A stretch of 64,000 bases of DNA from Sinomonas albida. Lineage in GTDB: Bacteria > Actinomycetota > Actinomycetes > Actinomycetales > Micrococcaceae. The notes under the pieces were generated by a model, which was not told the DNA's origin, made no database searches, and saw nothing but the letters and a program-made list of their open reading frames with translations. Position 1 is the stretch's first letter; each line of letters opens with the position of its first letter. The stretch is from assembly GCF_004919045.1 (NCBI RefSeq), contig NZ_SWDW01000005.1, positions 124,001 to 188,000 of the forward strand, written 5' to 3'. This document shows positions 22,560 through 30,400 of the stretch, piece after piece. The translations under genes were made by a program, and so were the position numbers.

Positions 22560-24119
22560 TTACGCCGGCAGGTAGACCGCGAACTCTGTCCGGCCCGGGC
22601 GCGAGCTCAGCTCCACCGACCCGCCGTGCGCCTCGACGATCGCCTGGACGATTGAGAGCCCCAGCCCGGTCGAGCCCTCGGTCCCGGTGCGCGCCTTGTC
22701 CGCGCGCGTGAAGCGGGAGAAGACCTTGGTCTGCAGTTCGGCAGGAACGCCGGGGCCGTCATCGGTGACCGTGATGACGGCGTCACCCGTCGCCGAGCGC
22801 GCCACGCCCGCGGTGACCACAGTCCCCGCCTCGGTGTGCTTCCGCGCATTGGAGAGCAGGTTGACCATGACCTGGTGGAGCCGCGCGCCGTCGGCCTTGA
22901 CCTCGATCGGCTCGTCCGGGAGATCGAGGCGCCACCGATGATCGGGCGCGATGACCTTCTGATCCGTCACCGTCTCCACGACGAGCTGGGTCAGGTCGAC
23001 GGGCCCCAGCTTGAGCGGCTGGCCCTCATCGAGCCGGGCGAGCGTCAGCAGGTCCTCGACGAGGCGGCTCATGCGCAGCGACTGGCTCTCGACGCGCCCG
23101 AGCGACTCGGTGCCCTGCGGCGAGAGCGACTCGGTCATCTTGAGCATGTCCGTGTACCCGCGGATCGCGGCGAGCGGCGTGCGGAGCTCGTGCGACGCGT
23201 CGGCCACGAACTGCCGCACCTTCATCTCGGACTCCTGCCGCGCCTGGAGCGCGCCGGAGACGTTGTCGAGCATGCGGTTGAGCGCGTGCCCCACGTTGCC
23301 CACCTCGGTGCCCGGATGAGCGGCCGACGGCGGCACCCGGACCGCGAGGGCGACCTCACCGGCGTCGAGGGGCAGCTGGGCGACCCGCGCGGCGACCGCC
23401 GAAACCTGGCCCAGGGGCTTGAGGGTCTTGCGGATGATGTAGGTGCCGAGAAGTCCGATGAGGACGAGCCCGCCAAGGGAGACGATCACCGTAGTGAGCA
23501 CAAGCGAGGCGAGCGTGCTGTCCTGGGCCGCGAGCGGAAGACCGGTGACGATCGTGTCCCCAGCGGCAGTCTGAATGGCGACCAAGCGGTAATGGCCAGC
23601 GCTCAGCGACTTGTCGACGGGAACCGGGTGGTCGCCGCTCCCGGCGGGCTGGGCCGTCCGGGCGACGGCCGCTAGGACCGCGGTGTCCGACGGGCTGACA
23701 GCCAGACGCTGGCCGTCCGGGCCGATGAAGCCGCCCGTCATGAGGGCGCCGCCCCCGTAGAGGCGGATGTTGAGCGTCCCCGCACCCTGCCCGCGCGTGT
23801 CTCGGGGGTCCGGCGGGTTCTGGGTGGTCCCGTTCCCCGACTGGCCGGTTCCCGGACTCGGGGCGGGCGCGGATCCCTGCGGCGACAGCGAGTTCGCACC
23901 GCCGAATCGGGCAGCGCGGTCGCTCGCCTGGAAGAGCTGGGTGTCGAGCTGCTGGGTCAGGAAGCGGTCCATCGACGCGTACAGGACAGAGCCGACGATA
24001 GAGCAGATCGCCACCAGGAGGAGCGTCATCGCTAGGACGATCTTGGTGCGGAGCTGCCACGAGTTCGGATCAGTCCAGCGCCGGCGTGGACGCGGAGCGG
24101 CACCGGACAAGGTGCTCAT
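22560..24119 (-). CDS. Sensor histidine kinase (HAMP-HisKA-HATPase)
   Basis: This 519-aa protein has helix 1 near residues 25-48 (VLAMTLLLVAICSIVGSVLY), an extracytoplasmic sensor region with a Gly/Thr/Pro-rich insert, and helix 2 near 205-228. HAMP follows, then the H-box VADASHELRTPLAAIRGYTD (His near residue 306), N-box VNLLSNARKHT and G-boxes DDGPGVP and STGLGLSIV. All catalytic boxes are intact. Its start overlaps the stop of the response-regulator gene by 4 bp, so the two are co-translated partners. The overall layout is that of the TcrY/TrcS-type actinobacterial kinases. The signal is unknown. Confidence 0.93.
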   Translation of the reverse strand: MSTLSGAAPRPRRRWTDPNSWQLRTKIVLAMTLLLVAICSIVGSVLYASMDRFLTQQLDTQLFQASDRAARFGGANSLSPQGSAPAPSPGTGQSGNGTTQNPPDPRDTRGQGAGTLNIRLYGGGALMTGGFIGPDGQRLAVSPSDTAVLAAVARTAQPAGSGDHPVPVDKSLSAGHYRLVAIQTAAGDTIVTGLPLAAQDSTLASLVLTTVIVSLGGLVLIGLLGTYIIRKTLKPLGQVSAVAARVAQLPLDAGEVALAVRVPPSAAHPGTEVGNVGHALNRMLDNVSGALQARQESEMKVRQFVADASHELRTPLAAIRGYTDMLKMTESLSPQGTESLGRVESQSLRMSRLVEDLLTLARLDEGQPLKLGPVDLTQLVVETVTDQKVIAPDHRWRLDLPDEPIEVKADGARLHQVMVNLLSNARKHTEAGTVVTAGVARSATGDAVITVTDDGPGVPAELQTKVFSRFTRADKARTGTEGSTGLGLSIVQAIVEAHGGSVELSSRPGRTEFAVYLPA

Positions 24120-24856
24120 CCGTCAGCGGGCTTGATCACGTAGCCCGCGCCGCGGACGGTGTGGATCATCGGCGTCCGGTTGGCGTCGATCTTCTTGCGC
24201 AGATAGGAGATGTAGAGCTCCACGATGTTGGCCTGGCCCCCGAAGTCGTACTGCCACACGCGGTCAAGGATCTGCGACTTGCTGATCACACGCTTCGGGT
24301 TCTCCATGAGGTAGCGGAGAAGCTCGAACTGGGTCGCCGTGAGCTGGATGTCCTCGCCGTTCCGGGTCACCTCACGCGTGTCCGTGTTGAGCACGAGGTC
24401 GCCGACCACGAGCTCGGCGTCGTCCTGCGCCGCGACGCCCGAACGCTGCACGAGGCGGTGCAGGCGGAGCATGACCTCCTCCATGCTGAACGGCTTTGTG
24501 ACGTAGTCGTCCCCGCCCGCGGCGAGACCCACAATCCGGTCTTCGATTGCGTCCTTTGCCGTGAGGAAGAGCACCGGGACCTCGGGGAGGAACTGGCGGA
24601 CGCGCTTGAGCACCTCGACGCCGTCGAACCCGGGGATCATGACATCGAGGACCAGCACGTCGGGACGGAAGTCGCGGGCGGCCTTGACCGCGGCGGGACC
24701 GTCAGCAGCGACCTGAACGCTCCACCCCGTCATGCGCAGCCCCATGCTCATGAGCTCGGAGAGGCTCGGCTCGTCATCGACGACGAGCGCGCGGATGGGA
24801 GAGCCATCCGGATGGGTCAGCGCAGGGAGGTTGTTGGTCGTATAAGGGCTTGCCAT
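24116..24856 (-). CDS. OmpR-family response regulator, partner of the adjacent kinase
   Basis: The protein is 246 aa. The receiver domain carries the acidic pair in ALVVDDEPS, the phospho-acceptor Asp in VLVLDVMIPGFDG (near residue 68) and the conserved Lys in DDYVTKPF. The C-terminal winged helix ends IHTVRGAGYVIKP. It resembles TcrX/TrcR-type regulators. It is first in its operon, with the kinase gene downstream by a 4-bp overlap, and it faces a divergent gene for a repetitive membrane-anchored protein across 203 bp, a likely target. The ATG at 24856 gives a slightly long N-terminus (about 20 residues before the receiver). Confidence 0.93.
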   Translation of the reverse strand: MASPYTTNNLPALTHPDGSPIRALVVDDEPSLSELMSMGLRMTGWSVQVAADGPAAVKAARDFRPDVLVLDVMIPGFDGVEVLKRVRQFLPEVPVLFLTAKDAIEDRIVGLAAGGDDYVTKPFSMEEVMLRLHRLVQRSGVAAQDDAELVVGDLVLNTDTREVTRNGEDIQLTATQFELLRYLMENPKRVISKSQILDRVWQYDFGGQANIVELYISYLRKKIDANRTPMIHTVRGAGYVIKPADG

Positions 24857-25059
24857 GTCTCCAGCCTCCTGTGGATCGGTAATCCAAGCCTGAGTTCGCC
24901 CTGTGAGGAGCCTGTGGAGCCCAGCCTAGACCCGGGCTTCTGTTCCGAGGCGGATCGAGGCCCCGAAGCACAGCCAGTCCAGCCGGTGGGCACAGCGACG
25001 GCACAGGATCTCTCCGGAGTCTGGTGTGCAGGACAAGGACCACTTTGGAGGAGAACACC

Positions 25060-26151
25060 ATGTCGCTCGGACCGCAGACCCCGAACCCGCAGAACCGCGA
25101 CCAGCAGCAGGCCCCGACCCAGCAGACCCCGACCCAGCAGGGGCCGGATTCCCAGGCGCCCGTCAACCCCCACGCGCAGCCGACCGAGACCCTCTACCCG
25201 AACCGGCCGCAGCCCACCGAGACCCTCTATCCGAACCAAGCGCAGACGGCTCAGGCTCCCGCTCAGGCCGCGCAGGGCTGGGGCGCCCCGGCCCAGGGCC
25301 AGTACGCGCCGGGCTCCTACGGCCAGAGCCCCGCGCAGGGTTCCTACGGTCAGGACGCAACGGGGGTACGCGCTCCCGGTGCACCGACTCAGGGAGCCCC
25401 CGCGCAGGGGTGGGGCGCGCCGTCGAACGCCCCAACGCCGGGTCAGGGCTGGGGTGCTCCCGGAGCCCCCGCGTCGGGCCAGGGGTGGGGCCAGGCCCCG
25501 GGCGCTCCGGCGAAGGGCCGGATCGCACGCCTCACGCCGGTGCAGAAGGGTCTCGCCGCGGCGGGCATCGTGGTTATCGCGGCGGGCGGCACTGGCGCGG
25601 CCGTCTACGCGGCGAACAATGCCAACTCGACCACTTCGAACGCCTCAGGGCAGGGTCTTGGCAACGGCGGTCCGGGCCAGGGCGGCACCGGCCAGAACGG
25701 CACGGGCCAGAACGGGACCGGCCAGAACGGGACGGGCCAGAACGGGACGGGCCAGGGCGGCTTCGGCGGCCCGGGCAACCTCGGCGCGGGCGCGGTAGGC
25801 CAGGCGGTGCACGGCGAGTACGTGGTGCAGCGCAACGGCCAGTACGTCACGGAGCTCGAGCAGACGGGCACCGTCACGGCCGTCACGAGCAGCCAGATCA
25901 CGGTCAAGAGCGCCGACGGCTACAGCCAGACGTACGCGATCTCCTCGGACACGACCGTTGCGAGCTTCTCCGGCCGCGGGAGCCGCTCGCAGGGAGGCTC
26001 GCAGAGCCAGGGCGGTTCAGGCTCGTCATCGTCCTCGTCGACGACCCTTGCGACCGGCCAGACCGTCCGCGTCACCGCCCTCAAGGACGGCAATGCCGCC
26101 CTGAGCATCCTCGTCACGCCGACGTCGGGTACTTCGGGTCAGAGCAACTGA
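25060..26151 (+). CDS. Membrane-anchored repetitive protein, DUF5666-like C-terminus
   Basis: This 363-aa protein starts MSLGPQTPNPQNRDQQQAPT at 25060 with GGAGGAGAAC just upstream. Residues 1-150 are Gln/Pro/Gly/Ala-rich and contain repeats of the type ETLYPN and GWGAP. One membrane helix (about 165-187, LAAAGIVVIAAGGTGAAVYA) is followed by five tandem GTGQN-type pentapeptides. A compact domain then follows (YVTELEQTGTVTAVTSSQIT, VKSADGYSQTYAISSDTTVA), with the Ser/Gly-rich gap and VRVTALKDGNAALSILV typical of DUF5666 OB-like domains. Topology suggests an extracellular C-terminal domain. It is divergent from the two-component operon, so regulation by it is plausible. Function unknown. Confidence 0.82.
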   Translation: MSLGPQTPNPQNRDQQQAPTQQTPTQQGPDSQAPVNPHAQPTETLYPNRPQPTETLYPNQAQTAQAPAQAAQGWGAPAQGQYAPGSYGQSPAQGSYGQDATGVRAPGAPTQGAPAQGWGAPSNAPTPGQGWGAPGAPASGQGWGQAPGAPAKGRIARLTPVQKGLAAAGIVVIAAGGTGAAVYAANNANSTTSNASGQGLGNGGPGQGGTGQNGTGQNGTGQNGTGQNGTGQGGFGGPGNLGAGAVGQAVHGEYVVQRNGQYVTELEQTGTVTAVTSSQITVKSADGYSQTYAISSDTTVASFSGRGSRSQGGSQSQGGSGSSSSSSTTLATGQTVRVTALKDGNAALSILVTPTSGTSGQSN

Positions 26152-26225
26152 CGCGGATCTGCTGGCCAACGCGGCTTCCCCGCGGCGCATCACGGGACAT
26201 TCGTAGCCTACCCACAACGAACGAC

Positions 26226-26262
26226 GGCGCCGCTCCCCACTGCGGGGAGCGGCGCCTTCGTC
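26226..26262. terminator. Strong bidirectional terminator
   Basis: GGCGCCGCTCCCC and GGGGAGCGGCGCC form a perfect 13-bp stem with a short loop (ACTGC), lying between the convergent DUF5666-like and transglycosylase genes. The T-run is short (TTCGT). Confidence 0.85.
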
Positions 26263-26313
26263 AGTCGTCGCCGGGAGCCGGGAAGCGGCACGTGCCGATC
26301 AGTACGAGCCCGA

Positions 26314-26994
26314 TCAGTACCAGCCCACCGAGTAGTGGAAGGCGAGGGCGTTCGAGGGGGAGCCGTAGCGGTCCTTGATGTAGCCCAGACCCCAGTCGAT
26401 CTGCGTCCGGTAGTTGGTCTGCCAGTCGTCGCCGGCGGAATTCATCTTGTTCCCGGGCAGGGCCTGGGCGATGCCGTACGCGCCGCTGCTCGAGTTGGTG
26501 GCCGTGGTGGTCCAGTCGGACTCGAGGTTCCAGAGCTTGACGAGGGCCTGCATCTGGTCCTGGCCCCAGCCGAACTTCGCGAGCTGGCTCGAGGCATACG
26601 CCTGCGCGCCGGACGGGTCGTTGACGGGCTGCGTCTTGAGGAGCTCTGCCTTGGCGGCGGCCGCCGCGTCCTTGGCCTGCTGGTCGAGCTGGGCCTTGGA
26701 GATCGAGGTGACGCTCGGCCGAACGAAGTCGACCGTCGCATCGCTCGTGGCGCTGATCTGCGGCCCCGAGGCGGAGACCGGGTCGGAGGACACCGCAGGC
26801 GCCACGCCGCCCGCACTTGCAGCGGCGCCGCTGCTCAAGGCTGCGACGATCCCGAGGGAGGCGGCGACGACCGCGTTGCGGTAGCGGCCGCCGGACGTGG
26901 TTCCGGCATTGATGCGGGCAAGTCGGCGGGGGGTTTCCGCACGATGGCGGCCGCGCACACGCACAGGCGTGCCCGAGGGCATGGTTCTGCTCAC
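26314..26994 (-). CDS. Secreted lytic transglycosylase-like cell-wall hydrolase
   Basis: This 226-aa protein starts at a GTG (VSRTMPSG) 8 nt after AGAGG. A basic n-region and hydrophobic segment (NAVVAASLGIVAALSSGAAA, residues about 40-60) form the signal peptide. An Ala-rich helical linker leads to the C-terminal domain: LVKLWNLESDWTTTATNSSS contains the likely catalytic Glu, GAYGIAQALPGNKM the SLT GxxGLxQ-like motif, then YIKDRYGSPSNALAFHYSVG to the end. The family cleaves peptidoglycan glycan strands and is close to actinobacterial resuscitation-type enzymes. Expression is probably gated by the c-di-AMP riboswitch in the leader. Confidence 0.88.
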   Translation of the reverse strand: MSRTMPSGTPVRVRGRHRAETPRRLARINAGTTSGGRYRNAVVAASLGIVAALSSGAAASAGGVAPAVSSDPVSASGPQISATSDATVDFVRPSVTSISKAQLDQQAKDAAAAAKAELLKTQPVNDPSGAQAYASSQLAKFGWGQDQMQALVKLWNLESDWTTTATNSSSGAYGIAQALPGNKMNSAGDDWQTNYRTQIDWGLGYIKDRYGSPSNALAFHYSVGWY

Positions 26995-27002
26995 GCAAAA
27001 GA

Positions 27003-27155
27003 CCTCTCGCTAGCGCCTGCGAAGTTAGCTGCCGGGTTCGGATGCGAGCCATCCGGCCCCGCCTCATGGCGTGGGCTTCACCCCGGGCCGCGGCCCGCGT
27101 CGCGCGGGCCACAGGGCGGCCGATTGGGTCCTCCGTCTCTGCCTTCAAGTCCCTC
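27003..27155 (-). ncRNA. ydaO/yuaA-type c-di-AMP riboswitch
   Basis: On the minus strand the leader carries the conserved blocks of the family in order: GGAGGACCCAAT (27123-27134), CGGGGTGAAGCCC, then CCGAACCCGGCAGCTAAC, followed by TTCGCAGGCGCTAGCG. It ends about 8 nt before the ribosome site AGAGG of the transglycosylase gene. Riboswitches of this class in actinobacteria control cell-wall hydrolases and turn expression off when c-di-AMP is high. The outer boundary near 27155 is estimated from the expected pairing with the 3' end. Confidence 0.88.
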
Positions 27156-27768
27156 TGGGCGCTGGCAGAGCTCGGCGAGCGGCACCAAAGGGCGCGCGGG
27201 GTGTCCCGCGCACTCGACCAACCGTACGGGACTCTCGGTTAGTTGTCACATTTGGGTAACGGCCGATCGCGCCCGGCGGGGCCCAAAGCTCGGTAGGGTG
27301 CGACGTGGGTTCCCGTCGCCGGAGGCTGATGCGAGCGCTCGCGAGCGTTCGGCCGTCCACATCGTGAGACGCGTGGTAGGACAGTTGATCGGACCCCGGG
27401 CTTGTGCCTTCCTCCGAACAATGTTCGGCGGGGTGCCCCGAATGGCTCGAATATGTGAAAAAAGCGATTCACATCTGCCGTGTGTCGAATCGTGAGATCT
27501 ATCACATTCCGAGCTGTTTTCTCACGATGTGAGACGCGGAGACCTTTGTTACTTGCCTGTAGCCATTGTTACGGGGGACACTCCCAGTGTGAACAAGAAC
27601 TCAACGGTTCCTGCAGTGGCAGACTTCCGATCCGGCTCACCTGCCGGCCGGACCATGTGCCGTTGTCGAATGCATAGCTGACTGCGCCACCCCCAGCACT
27701 TAGCTCTTCGCTCAACCTGTCCAGCATTCGAAGCCTCCGCGGCTAGTCACACTCGAGGTCAGCACTCC
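27156..27768. other. Long divergent intergenic region with palindromes
   Basis: These 613 bp lie between the riboswitch and the wHTH gene. No gene is supported. The stretch 27390-27600 is visibly AT-richer. TCTCACGATGTGAGA at 27520-27534 is a perfect 6-3-6 palindrome. Related half-sites are CATCGTGAGACGCG near 27360 and ATCGTGAGATC near 27489, so one protein may bind all three. Promoters for both flanking genes must lie here. Confidence 0.5.
27520..27534. promoter_or_regulatory. Candidate operator, TCTCACGATGTGAGA
   Basis: Perfect inverted repeat (TCTCAC, 3-nt spacer, GTGAGA) followed by CGCG; the same GTGAGACGCG is found at 27364-27373. It is 235 bp before the wHTH regulator start and could be its own site. 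Confidence 0.45.
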
Positions 27769-28578
27769 ATGTCGGTTGCATCCGGTTACGTCCACATCTC
27801 AGTCCGAAACGCCCAGCGAGCCCAGGCCGCTGCCGTCCGTCAGCCCTTCGGGGGCCGCCCCGCCGCGCAGCCCGAGCCCTACGGAGCGCGCCCGCTGCGC
27901 CCTGTCACGGACGACTACTCACCGATGACCGCGCCGACCCCCGTCGTCGCACCGAGCGCCGAGCCCGTCCGTGCCGTCGCCTCGGACACCGTGGCCCACG
28001 GCTTCGTCCTCTACGTCGGCATCTCCGAGGAGCAGGCTGCGGCGGCCGGATCGTCGATCGCGCGCATCGCCCAGGAGATTCGCGCCTACGCCCAGAACCT
28101 CGTGCCCGGCGTCGAAAGCTACGCCGCAGTCGCCGTCGCCCCTTCGGCGGCCCCGGGGAGCCCGCTCGACGTGGTCCGCTCCACGTTCGGCGACCCGACC
28201 ATCGGCAGCCGGCCCCGGCCCGAGCCGCGGCCCGCGCAGTCGAGTGACAGCCGCCCGAGCGGCGTCCTGATCGACCTGGCGCGGCGCGAGGTGCACCTCG
28301 ACGGCGCGACCCTGAACCTCACGTTCAAGGAGTTCGAGCTCCTCAATTACCTCGTCGAGAACGGAACGCGGACCGTGAGCCGCGAGGAACTCCTCGAGAA
28401 CCTCTGGAAGAACGCCGAGGAAGTCCCGAACGAGCGGACGATCGACGTGCACATCCGCCGCCTCCGCTCGAAGCTTGGCCGCCTCGCCAACACCGTCCGC
28501 ACGGTGCGCGGCCAGGGCTACCGCTTCTACGAGCACCCCGAGGTCGTCGTGTGGGCGGCGCCGGAGTACTCCATCTAG
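27769..28578 (+). CDS. Receiver-less OmpR-type winged-helix regulator
   Basis: This 269-aa protein has a C-terminal OmpR winged helix (about residues 165-255: LIDLARREVHLDGATLNLTF, then EFELLNYLVENGTRTVSREE, and VRTVRGQGYRFY). It lacks a phosphorylatable receiver. The N-terminal 60 residues are Pro/Arg-rich and disordered; residues about 70-125 (GFVLYVGISEEQAAAAGSSI) form a small alpha/beta segment of unknown role. Without an Asp acceptor it must be controlled by another input or by its own level. The exceptionally long, palindrome-bearing upstream region suggests strong regulation of this gene. Similar lone wHTH proteins are common in Micrococcaceae, but I know of no function. Confidence 0.85.
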   Translation: MSVASGYVHISVRNAQRAQAAAVRQPFGGRPAAQPEPYGARPLRPVTDDYSPMTAPTPVVAPSAEPVRAVASDTVAHGFVLYVGISEEQAAAAGSSIARIAQEIRAYAQNLVPGVESYAAVAVAPSAAPGSPLDVVRSTFGDPTIGSRPRPEPRPAQSSDSRPSGVLIDLARREVHLDGATLNLTFKEFELLNYLVENGTRTVSREELLENLWKNAEEVPNERTIDVHIRRLRSKLGRLANTVRTVRGQGYRFYEHPEVVVWAAPEYSI

Positions 28579-28632
28579 CCACTGGCCCGTCGAGGCTCAG
28601 GCCCATCTGAGGCCCTGGCCTACGCTTGCTCC

Positions 28633-29184
28633 ATGAGCAAGCACCACGTCAAACGGCTGGCCGTTCTGCGGCATTCGAAGGCGGCGTGGCCCGTCGGCGT
28701 CCCGGACGTTGACCGGCCGCTCGCCGAGCGGGGCCACGCCGATGCGCCCGAGGCCGGGAAGTGGCTGCTCGCCAACAAGGTGGTGCCGGACTTCATCCTG
28801 TGCTCCCTCGCGCTGCGCACTCGCCAGACGTGCACGTGGGTGTGCGGCGAACTCGGCGACCTCGCGCCCACGCCCAAGCTCGAATCCGGCCTCTACGCCG
28901 CGGGCGCGCGGCGGATGCTCTCGGTCATCAACCACGTCCCGGACACCGTGCGGACGCTCCTCGTGATCGCACATATGCCGGGGGTCCAGGACCTAGTGCT
29001 CGACTTGGCGTCCCGCGAGTCAGACCAGGACGCCTACATGGACGCCGCGAGCCACTTCCCGACCACGGGGCTCGCCGTGCTCGAGGTCGACAAGCCGTGG
29101 GCGGAGCTCGACGGGCAGGACGCCCGGCTCACCCATTTCGCCGTGCCGCGGGCCGAGGGGCGGAAGCACGGGCGCGGCCACTGA
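28633..29184 (+). CDS. SixA-like histidine phosphatase
   Basis: The protein is 183 aa. LAVLRHSKAAWPVGVPDVDR supplies the RH core (His14 nucleophile) and the D-x-D-R-P-L run of SixA/phosphohistidine phosphatases; AERGHADAPEAGKWL and RTRQTCTWV continue the family pattern, and VIAHMPGVQDL provides the second catalytic His. SixA enzymes remove phosphate from His-phosphorylated proteins, though the substrate of the actinobacterial branch is unknown. Its 3' end overlaps the convergent membrane-protein gene by 56 bp. Confidence 0.88.
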   Translation: MSKHHVKRLAVLRHSKAAWPVGVPDVDRPLAERGHADAPEAGKWLLANKVVPDFILCSLALRTRQTCTWVCGELGDLAPTPKLESGLYAAGARRMLSVINHVPDTVRTLLVIAHMPGVQDLVLDLASRESDQDAYMDAASHFPTTGLAVLEVDKPWAELDGQDARLTHFAVPRAEGRKHGRGH

Positions 29185-29683
29185 GGCTCGGCGAGGACGG
29201 CCGCGGCGACGCTGGCCGGGCCCGGGACGGGGTCCCCGGCTTGGACCGTCCCGCCTGAGGGGCCGGACGCCGCGTGCGGCGCCGACGCTGCGGCCAGACC
29301 GCGCCCGCGAACAGGATGGCGAGCGTGGCGACGAGTGCCCCGATGGCGCCCAGGAAGTAGGGATCGGCGTCGCGGCTTGAGACGGTCGTGACCCGGTCGG
29401 GGGCGTCGTCCCACGCGAGGCCGAGCACCCGGAGGAACGCGAGCACGCAGCCGACCGTGAGTGCGGTGGTCGCGAGGGCCCCGGCAGCAATCCAGTAGCG
29501 GTTCATGCCGAAGATCGCGTAGAGGGCGCACAGCAGGAAGCCCACGAGTGCCGCGAGCGCTGCGGCAGCGATCCATCCCTCGAGCGTCCACGCGGTGAGC
29601 GCTGAAAGCGCCGCCGCTGCCGCCGCGCACACGAGGGTCGCGCGGGCGCTACGGCGCAGGGGCAGGAAACGCGAGGGGGTCAC
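29129..29683 (-). CDS. Four-helix membrane protein with basic C-terminal tail
   Basis: The product is 184 aa from a GTG at 29683 (TPSRFLPLRR start). Four hydrophobic helices lie at about residues 15-32, 36-56, 62-84 and 108-130. After them comes a strongly basic Pro/Arg/Ser-rich tail of about 50 residues. The tail is encoded over the 3' end of sixA on the other strand, so part of it may be low-constraint. I do not recognise a family. Four helices in this arrangement are common in uncharacterised actinobacterial membrane proteins. Confidence 0.65.
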   Translation of the reverse strand: MTPSRFLPLRRSARATLVCAAAAAALSALTAWTLEGWIAAAALAALVGFLLCALYAIFGMNRYWIAAGALATTALTVGCVLAFLRVLGLAWDDAPDRVTTVSSRDADPYFLGAIGALVATLAILFAGAVWPQRRRRTRRPAPQAGRSKPGTPSRARPASPRPSSPSLSGRARASAPRPAARRNG

Positions 29684-29737
29684 GGGGTCAGTTTGTCACC
29701 CGCGAGGTGCGGATTTTGCGGGTCCAGCCGTGTCGCG

Positions 29738-30400
29738 TCAGGGTTGCGACTCGATGGCGCCGAGGACGAGCGAAAAGACCGCCTCCGTGGCCTCCTCGAG
29801 GGTGCGCTCGGGATGGAACGCGGCGCGGTCCATGCCGGTTACAAACGATGCGCCGAAGAGCGCCACGGCCAGTCCCTCCGGCGTCAGGCCCCGGCGCAGG
29901 GGCCGCTCGACGGCGACGCGCCGGACGGCCTGCCCGATCACGGCGAGCACCTCGGCGCGCATGCCCGCGAGGAGTTCCTGCCACGCGCCGTCGGCCCTCC
30001 ACTGTTCGCCCAGCCACAGCCGTACGAACGCCGGATACTCGGCGATGAACCCGAGCGCGCGCTCGATCCGTCCGCGCATGTCGGCGAGGGGGGCGGACGA
30101 CGGCGGGTGCGCGCCGCCGTCGTTCGTCGCCCCCGGGTCGAGCCGCTCCATGAGCAGGCCCATGCCGTAGCGCAGGAGCTGCTCGACGAGCTCGTTCTTG
30201 CTGCCGAAGTTGTAGTAGACGGTGCCCTTCGCCACGCCCGCGGCCGCCGCGATCTCGTCCACCGTGACGCCGTCCGCGCCGCGCTGCCCGATGAGCTCCA
30301 TCGCCGCGCGGAAGAGCCGCTGCTTCGTGGCCTCGGAGCGCGCCGATCCGCGCGTGGCGGCCGCGGACCGCGGCGCGGCGCCGTCTTGGGTCGCCGTCAC
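29738..30400 (-). CDS. TetR-family repressor of the YhgE/Pip operon
   Basis: The 220-aa product starts from GTG 30400, which overlaps the stop of the YhgE/Pip gene by 4 bp. It is thus the last gene of a three-gene operon (ATPase-like, YhgE/Pip, TetR). The DNA-binding domain is clear: LFRAAMELIGQRGADGVTVD, then EIAAAAGVAKGTVYYNFGSK. It probably binds the ACTGACCAGTCAGT palindrome before the operon and represses its own synthesis. The ligand is not predictable. Confidence 0.9.
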   Translation of the reverse strand: MTATQDGAAPRSAAATRGSARSEATKQRLFRAAMELIGQRGADGVTVDEIAAAAGVAKGTVYYNFGSKNELVEQLLRYGMGLLMERLDPGATNDGGAHPPSSAPLADMRGRIERALGFIAEYPAFVRLWLGEQWRADGAWQELLAGMRAEVLAVIGQAVRRVAVERPLRRGLTPEGLAVALFGASFVTGMDRAAFHPERTLEEATEAVFSLVLGAIESQP

